Shown here in pieces: positions 60,696 through 64,000 of a stretch of DNA of 64,000 nt. Position 1 is the stretch's first letter; each line of letters begins with the position of its first letter. This DNA is from Solen grandis (lineage: Eukaryota; Mollusca; Bivalvia; Adapedonta; Solenidae): assembly GCA_021229015.1 (NCBI GenBank), contig CM037777.1, forward strand, positions 56,809,957 to 56,873,956, in the 5' to 3' direction. A program made the position numbers and the translations under genes. Under the pieces are notes generated by a model. The model was not told where the DNA came from. It ran no database searches and saw only the letters and a list, made by a program, of their open reading frames with translations.

Positions 60696-60777
60696 AATGA
60701 CTCAATCATTCAGATGTTGTTTTGTGAGACCTTTTCATGACTTACATTGTACATGTATCTTGTTGAAGCATCAACAG

Positions 60778-60850
60778 GGGAGAGGCCAGTGATTACATTA
60801 CCAGCCGTCAGTGGCCAACCTCAAGGAAATACAGGCGATTTGATTGGCTG
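60778..60850 (+). CDS. Modular extracellular protein gene, exon c
   Basis: A 73-bp exon. It begins after CATCAACAG, uses two bases to finish the Trp codon opened by exon b, and ends with two bases of the next Trp codon at CTG|GTAACT. The peptide is W, then ERPVITLPAVSGQPQGNT, then GDLIG and W. GDLIGW matches the GD(V/M)IGW(Y/F) motif that, from memory, follows the WRP module in the same bivalve protein class. The upstream pyrimidine tract is weak, so the exact acceptor could differ. However, the phase match on both sides is strong support. Confidence 0.7.
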
Positions 60851-60921
60851 GTAACTACAGAAATCTTTCCTATATTGCTGTAGTTTTATAGATCAATTTT
60901 TTAAGCAATAGAGGTAATGAT

Positions 60922-60990
60922 AGCGATGATGATGATGATGATGATAGCGATGATGAGATGATGATTGTGATGATGATGAAGAAGAAGAAT
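60922..60990. repeat. GAT trinucleotide repeat
   Basis: GATGATGATG runs with AGC and GAA interruptions, within intron c-d. Confidence 0.9.
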
Positions 60991-61893
60991 TTTCTGTAAA
61001 TCTATTCGTCCTTCATAACATTTTTTTTTGCATCGCATGTAACGTTTCGTTGCTATATTTAGACATCGATTTTCCCCTTTTTAGACGGCGATAGCTCTTA
61101 TGCTGAAATCGAAATCAGGCCTTGCTAATTTGCATATTTTCCACAACATTTTTAACTGTACCTCTCCGCGCTTAGTGCGGATCCATGCAATGCGATTCTG
61201 CACTAACGAATACGAGTGGAATATGTTACACAGGCGTTTAAATCATAACCGTAACCGCTTTTAGTGTGTTACTGTTTGTTAACATGTTTTCTTTTGCGAT
61301 TATTTTGCACCGGAAGCATCAATTTTAAGCGTGAAAAAATATACGTGACATTTCTTAACCAGAACAGCAACCCATCTTACGTACATGAAGATCTACTCCT
61401 GTAAAAAGAAAAAGTAGTGCTCCGTATGTATGTAATTGACCTAAAGTAGTCTACACAATATTTTGCATGATGACGCGTTAGGTTCCTCCCAGGGCATTTC
61501 TTAACTTTGAAAAAGATAGGCAAACATTCTAGTATCTTAAATAATCAAATACCTGGTCAATTTCTACACATACAAAACAACAGATAGAATCCGCTTGTAC
61601 TAGAGAAAGAGAATGACCTACTAAGGTATGCAGCTCTTTATGAATGAAAGGTTTATAGTTCCAGATTTTGTTTTCGGCTTATCACTAAATGGTGATATCT
61701 TTTGTTTCTTTCAGTACGATTGCTTTATAGAAGTCGAAATTGAATTAAAATGTATCGATAATCGATGCTGGAGATAAAGTGTTTAATAAATTGTAATGAA
61801 AAAAGAAAGTACGCGCGCGAAAGAATAGCACCTCATTCGGAGATATTTTGAACCATAACTGGCTGGAATGATTAAAATTCCAATTGATGTAAC

Positions 61894-61970
61894 AGTTGGC
61901 CCAATGGTGCTGTGGGTAATCGCCAGACTAACGGCGTTTGATAGGGTTATGGGTTCGAATCCTAGCGGGA
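61894..61970 (+). repeat. tRNA-like segment
   Basis: GTTGGCCCAATGGTGCTGTG resembles an A box and TTATGGGTTCGAATCCTAGC a B box, with an anticodon-arm-like CGCC...GGCG between them. The loop has eight bases and the T-stem has a mismatch, so it is more likely a SINE head or tRNA pseudogene than a working tRNA. It lies in intron c-d, in the sense orientation. Confidence 0.5.
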
Positions 61971-62324
61971 AAACATGTTTTTACTCTATCATTATTACTT
62001 ATTTTCAAAACAAGACATTAAAGAGTTATATTGAATATCTTTAGTTTACCTTTTTAAGTACATGTGTATATAAAATGAAATTAAAAAAATACATTTAATA
62101 ATTAAAGCTTGTTGTTTTAGATTTGCTTCCACATTTTCATATAATCCTATAAAATATAGGCAAGAGAAAAAGGGAGAGTAAGAGTGGCGATATGCTTATT
62201 GTTAGCATTCCATTGAGACAAACGATGTGTTCAACTTCTCTTTTAACGACCGTGTTCACACAAAATTGGGTTTATTGGCATCGCTTGAAAATCCATCATC
62301 GTTTATTAAATTTACTTTGATTAG

Positions 62325-62362
62325 CAAAAAAAATAAATAAATAAATAAATAAATAAATAAAT
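62325..62362. repeat. AAAT microsatellite
   Basis: Nine AAAT units, within intron c-d. Confidence 0.9.
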
Positions 62363-62517
62363 GCAACATCATCACATTAAAACCATGTTCTCTAAGCTCT
62401 ATCAGCGCTTTGATTAATATTGTTTGTAGCAACAATTTTAAGTTTTTATCAAATTTTCATTCCTTGAAAAACAAAACCACAAATCCGTGTTCACCAGGCT
62501 CCGTGTCGTTTCCATAG

Positions 62518-62690
62518 GTACATTCCAACATCCGTAGCCATCCCATACACGGATAGTGACGCCGAAGGTCCGGTTGCTATGGTGACGATGGAACAGGGCA
62601 AGGAATTCAACATCGGAGAGATTATAGACATAAGCACTGCTACCATTACGACAAAACGAGCCTACGCTGTAGCTTATATACTTACACCAG
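62518..62690 (+). CDS. Modular extracellular protein gene, exon d
   Basis: A 173-bp exon after TTTCCATAG, ending ACACCAG|GTGAGA. The first base completes the Trp codon from exon c, so the joined motif reads GDLIGWYIPTSVAIPYTDSD. The exon continues AEGPVAMVTMEQGKEFNIGE, IIDISTATITTKRAYAVAYI and LTPG. IPYTDSD, the FNIGEIIDIS strand and the closing RAYAVAY strand fit a beta-sandwich module. The pattern IPY.D...-F.VGD..D.S is one I associate with the same class as exons b and c. A methionine-initiated frame at 62,579 is internal and is not a separate gene. No membrane segment is seen. Confidence 0.78.
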
Positions 62691-62714
62691 GTGAGACAGC
62701 GTGGGAAAATACTA

Positions 62715-62746
62715 GGTGTGTGTGTGTGTGTGTGGGGGGGGGGGGA
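62715..62746. repeat. TG/G-rich simple repeat
   Basis: A TG run followed by ten G, just after the exon d donor. Confidence 0.9.
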
Positions 62747-62969
62747 TATTTTAAAGTTGGATCAATGTGCGTAACTATGTAACGAGAATGTAAGTTGTAA
62801 AAAATGTGTTTCTCTTTTGAATATGATTTATTTTGTATGAGAAAGTTATATGAATGGATTTTAATAACTTGATTGATGACGTCTCAAGAATGAATATCAT
62901 AATTTTAATAATTCGTTTGTAAAACAAGGAAGAGAAAAAATACAGATAGACAGAAAAACAGAGAGGGAC

Positions 62970-62970
62970 A

Positions 62971-63006
<36 letters not shown>

Positions 63007-63023
63007 AAAAGAAAGAAAGAAAG
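62970..63023. repeat. GAAA microsatellite
   Basis: A long GAAA run in the 501-bp intron d-e. Its purine-rich strand is the coding strand. Confidence 0.92.
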
Positions 63024-63097
63024 GTGGATGGATGGATTGATATAGATAGGTAATGTTGTTATTTATAAATATAGTTAGAAAATTGATGTATAACAGT

Positions 63098-63122
63098 GAT
63101 GATGATGATGACGTTGATGATG
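63098..63122. repeat. GAT trinucleotide repeat
   Basis: GATGATGATGACG-type run 70 bp upstream of exon e. Confidence 0.88.
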
Positions 63123-63191
63123 ATACTCTGCAACTACTACTTTTCTTTTTATATCAACAGCAATCATAAATAAGTTCCATTGTATACTTAG

Positions 63192-63275
63192 ATATTACTG
63201 AACCGGCGTTTAAAAGTTTGAACAACGCAGTGAAGGCTGACGTCACAGCAGAGGTTCGGGACGTCTATATACCAG
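63192..63275 (+). CDS. Modular extracellular protein gene, exon e (cadherin-like start)
   Basis: An 84-bp exon after TATACTTAG, ending at ATACCAG|GTTAAG. It enters in phase 1, completing Asp, and leaves in phase 1, the same length and phases as exon a. The peptide is DITEPAFKSLNNAVKADV and then TAEVRDVYIPG. The form P.F..L...V.V.........Y resembles the first strands of a cadherin or cadherin-like repeat. The rest of the repeat would be in the next exon, outside the window or not recognised. Together with exons a-d this gives about 192 continuous codons with no stop. Confidence 0.7.
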
Positions 63276-63784
63276 GTTAAGACGTCAGGGCAAATCGATA
63301 TGGATTACGTCCTCTCCGACACCAAATATTTTCAGTATAGATATAAGTGGTGGGTACAGGAAATTAAATATCTAATTCGATTAGAATAGAAAAAAAGACA
63401 ATGCGATACAGTACAATACAATGCGATCATACTTTATTAAGTACGTTGCGACTTTATGTCATTGCAAAAACAGTTATATATAGAGAGAGACGAACATGAA
63501 ATAAAGATGTAGTTAAAAAAACTTAATATTATTTAATCTAATTACTTGACTATGCTTTATAATATAATCCAACGTGTGTAAATGCTATCGAAAAGATACA
63601 TAATATAGGCTAGTACAATGAACAAGATACAATGAAAAGCGTGTTTTCGTTGCCTTGGTCGTGTTTTTTTCCTTCTTTTTTCATCTTGTTGAAAAAAAAA
63701 CGTGTAATAAAGAATATAACTTCTTGAATGCATTTTATACGCATGCCCATTACATGTCACGCTTATTGACGCCGTTTTCAAGTG
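63276..63784. other. Intron or downstream sequence, no exon found
   Basis: I looked for an exon continuing in the right phase and saw none. The open frames near 63,557-63,945 cross AT-rich and SINE-like sequence. Confidence 0.4.
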
Positions 63785-63870
63785 GTAAACACGAATGTTG
63801 TGGGTCGATCCAAATTGGAAGCAAGAACTTCATAAAACCTTCCCAGGCGCTAAGTATCAGTACGGTCCAG
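63785..63870 (+). repeat. SINE family F4 fragment
   Basis: GTTGTGGGTCGATCCAAATT followed by GGAAGCAAGAACTTC matches the B-box region and body of the F4 copy at 19,535. Confidence 0.45.
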
Positions 63871-64000
63871 TTTAAACGTCGATCGAAAATATTAGTAAAT
63901 GGTCAAAGTGGTCGCTTAACAGAGTTGACTGTAAATGAAGGTTAACAAACAACAAAATGCAATTTGGTAAGCTTAATAAGGTGACTGTTAATACAGGTTC

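Noticed and set aside
63655..63945. A 96-residue frame as a further exon of the right-hand gene
   Set aside because: It crosses an F4 SINE fragment, and no splice site puts it in phase with exon e.

Overview
The window is AT-rich eukaryotic genomic DNA. It has no dense operon-like coding, has GT-AG introns, and carries a heavy load of short dispersed repeats. The repeat families (tRNA-headed SINEs sharing a TGACTGAAATACTGTC-type tail, a tandem-core element ending in a GC hairpin, a CTGTGCCTTTGCGACCAGTG repeat) are ones I associate with bivalve molluscs. The bivalve call is inference from memory, not a search. Two 100-base runs of N (3382-3481 and 53482-53581) are scaffold gaps.

Left part (1-30,700). 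After an unusual array of nine copies of a 13-mer (242-426), a MITE, a SINE and a tandem-core element, most of 3.5-30.7 kb consists of three direct, diverged copies of one 7-8 kb unit. Copy A is about 3500-10,560, copy B about 13,190-21,560, and copy C about 22,960-30,690. Colinear anchors repeat at steps of about 9.3 kb and 10.6 kb. The copies share old SINE insertions but differ by newer ones, including a MITE in C whose empty site is preserved in B. Conservation is uneven. A few short islands stay open in one frame, are free of indels, show some third-position changes, and sit beside GT or AG dinucleotides. They may be exons of a triplicated, possibly decaying gene of unknown family, or conserved non-coding sequence.

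Middle (30,700-53,500). I see no convincing gene here. It holds SINEs, at least four TIR-bearing MITEs, a 32-bp minisatellite, simple repeats and a few open frames of unknown meaning.

Right part (53,500-64,000). The only well-supported gene is a five-exon internal piece on the + strand (54,870-63,275). All exon phases match across four introns, giving about 192 codons. The conceptual protein has a CCG/WRP-type module followed by a GDLIGW...IPYTD module, then the start of what looks like a cadherin-like repeat (EPAFKSLNNAV). I read it as part of a large modular extracellular protein. Both ends of the gene lie outside the recognised exons. A Thr/Ser-rich opposite-strand segment lies next to the second gap.
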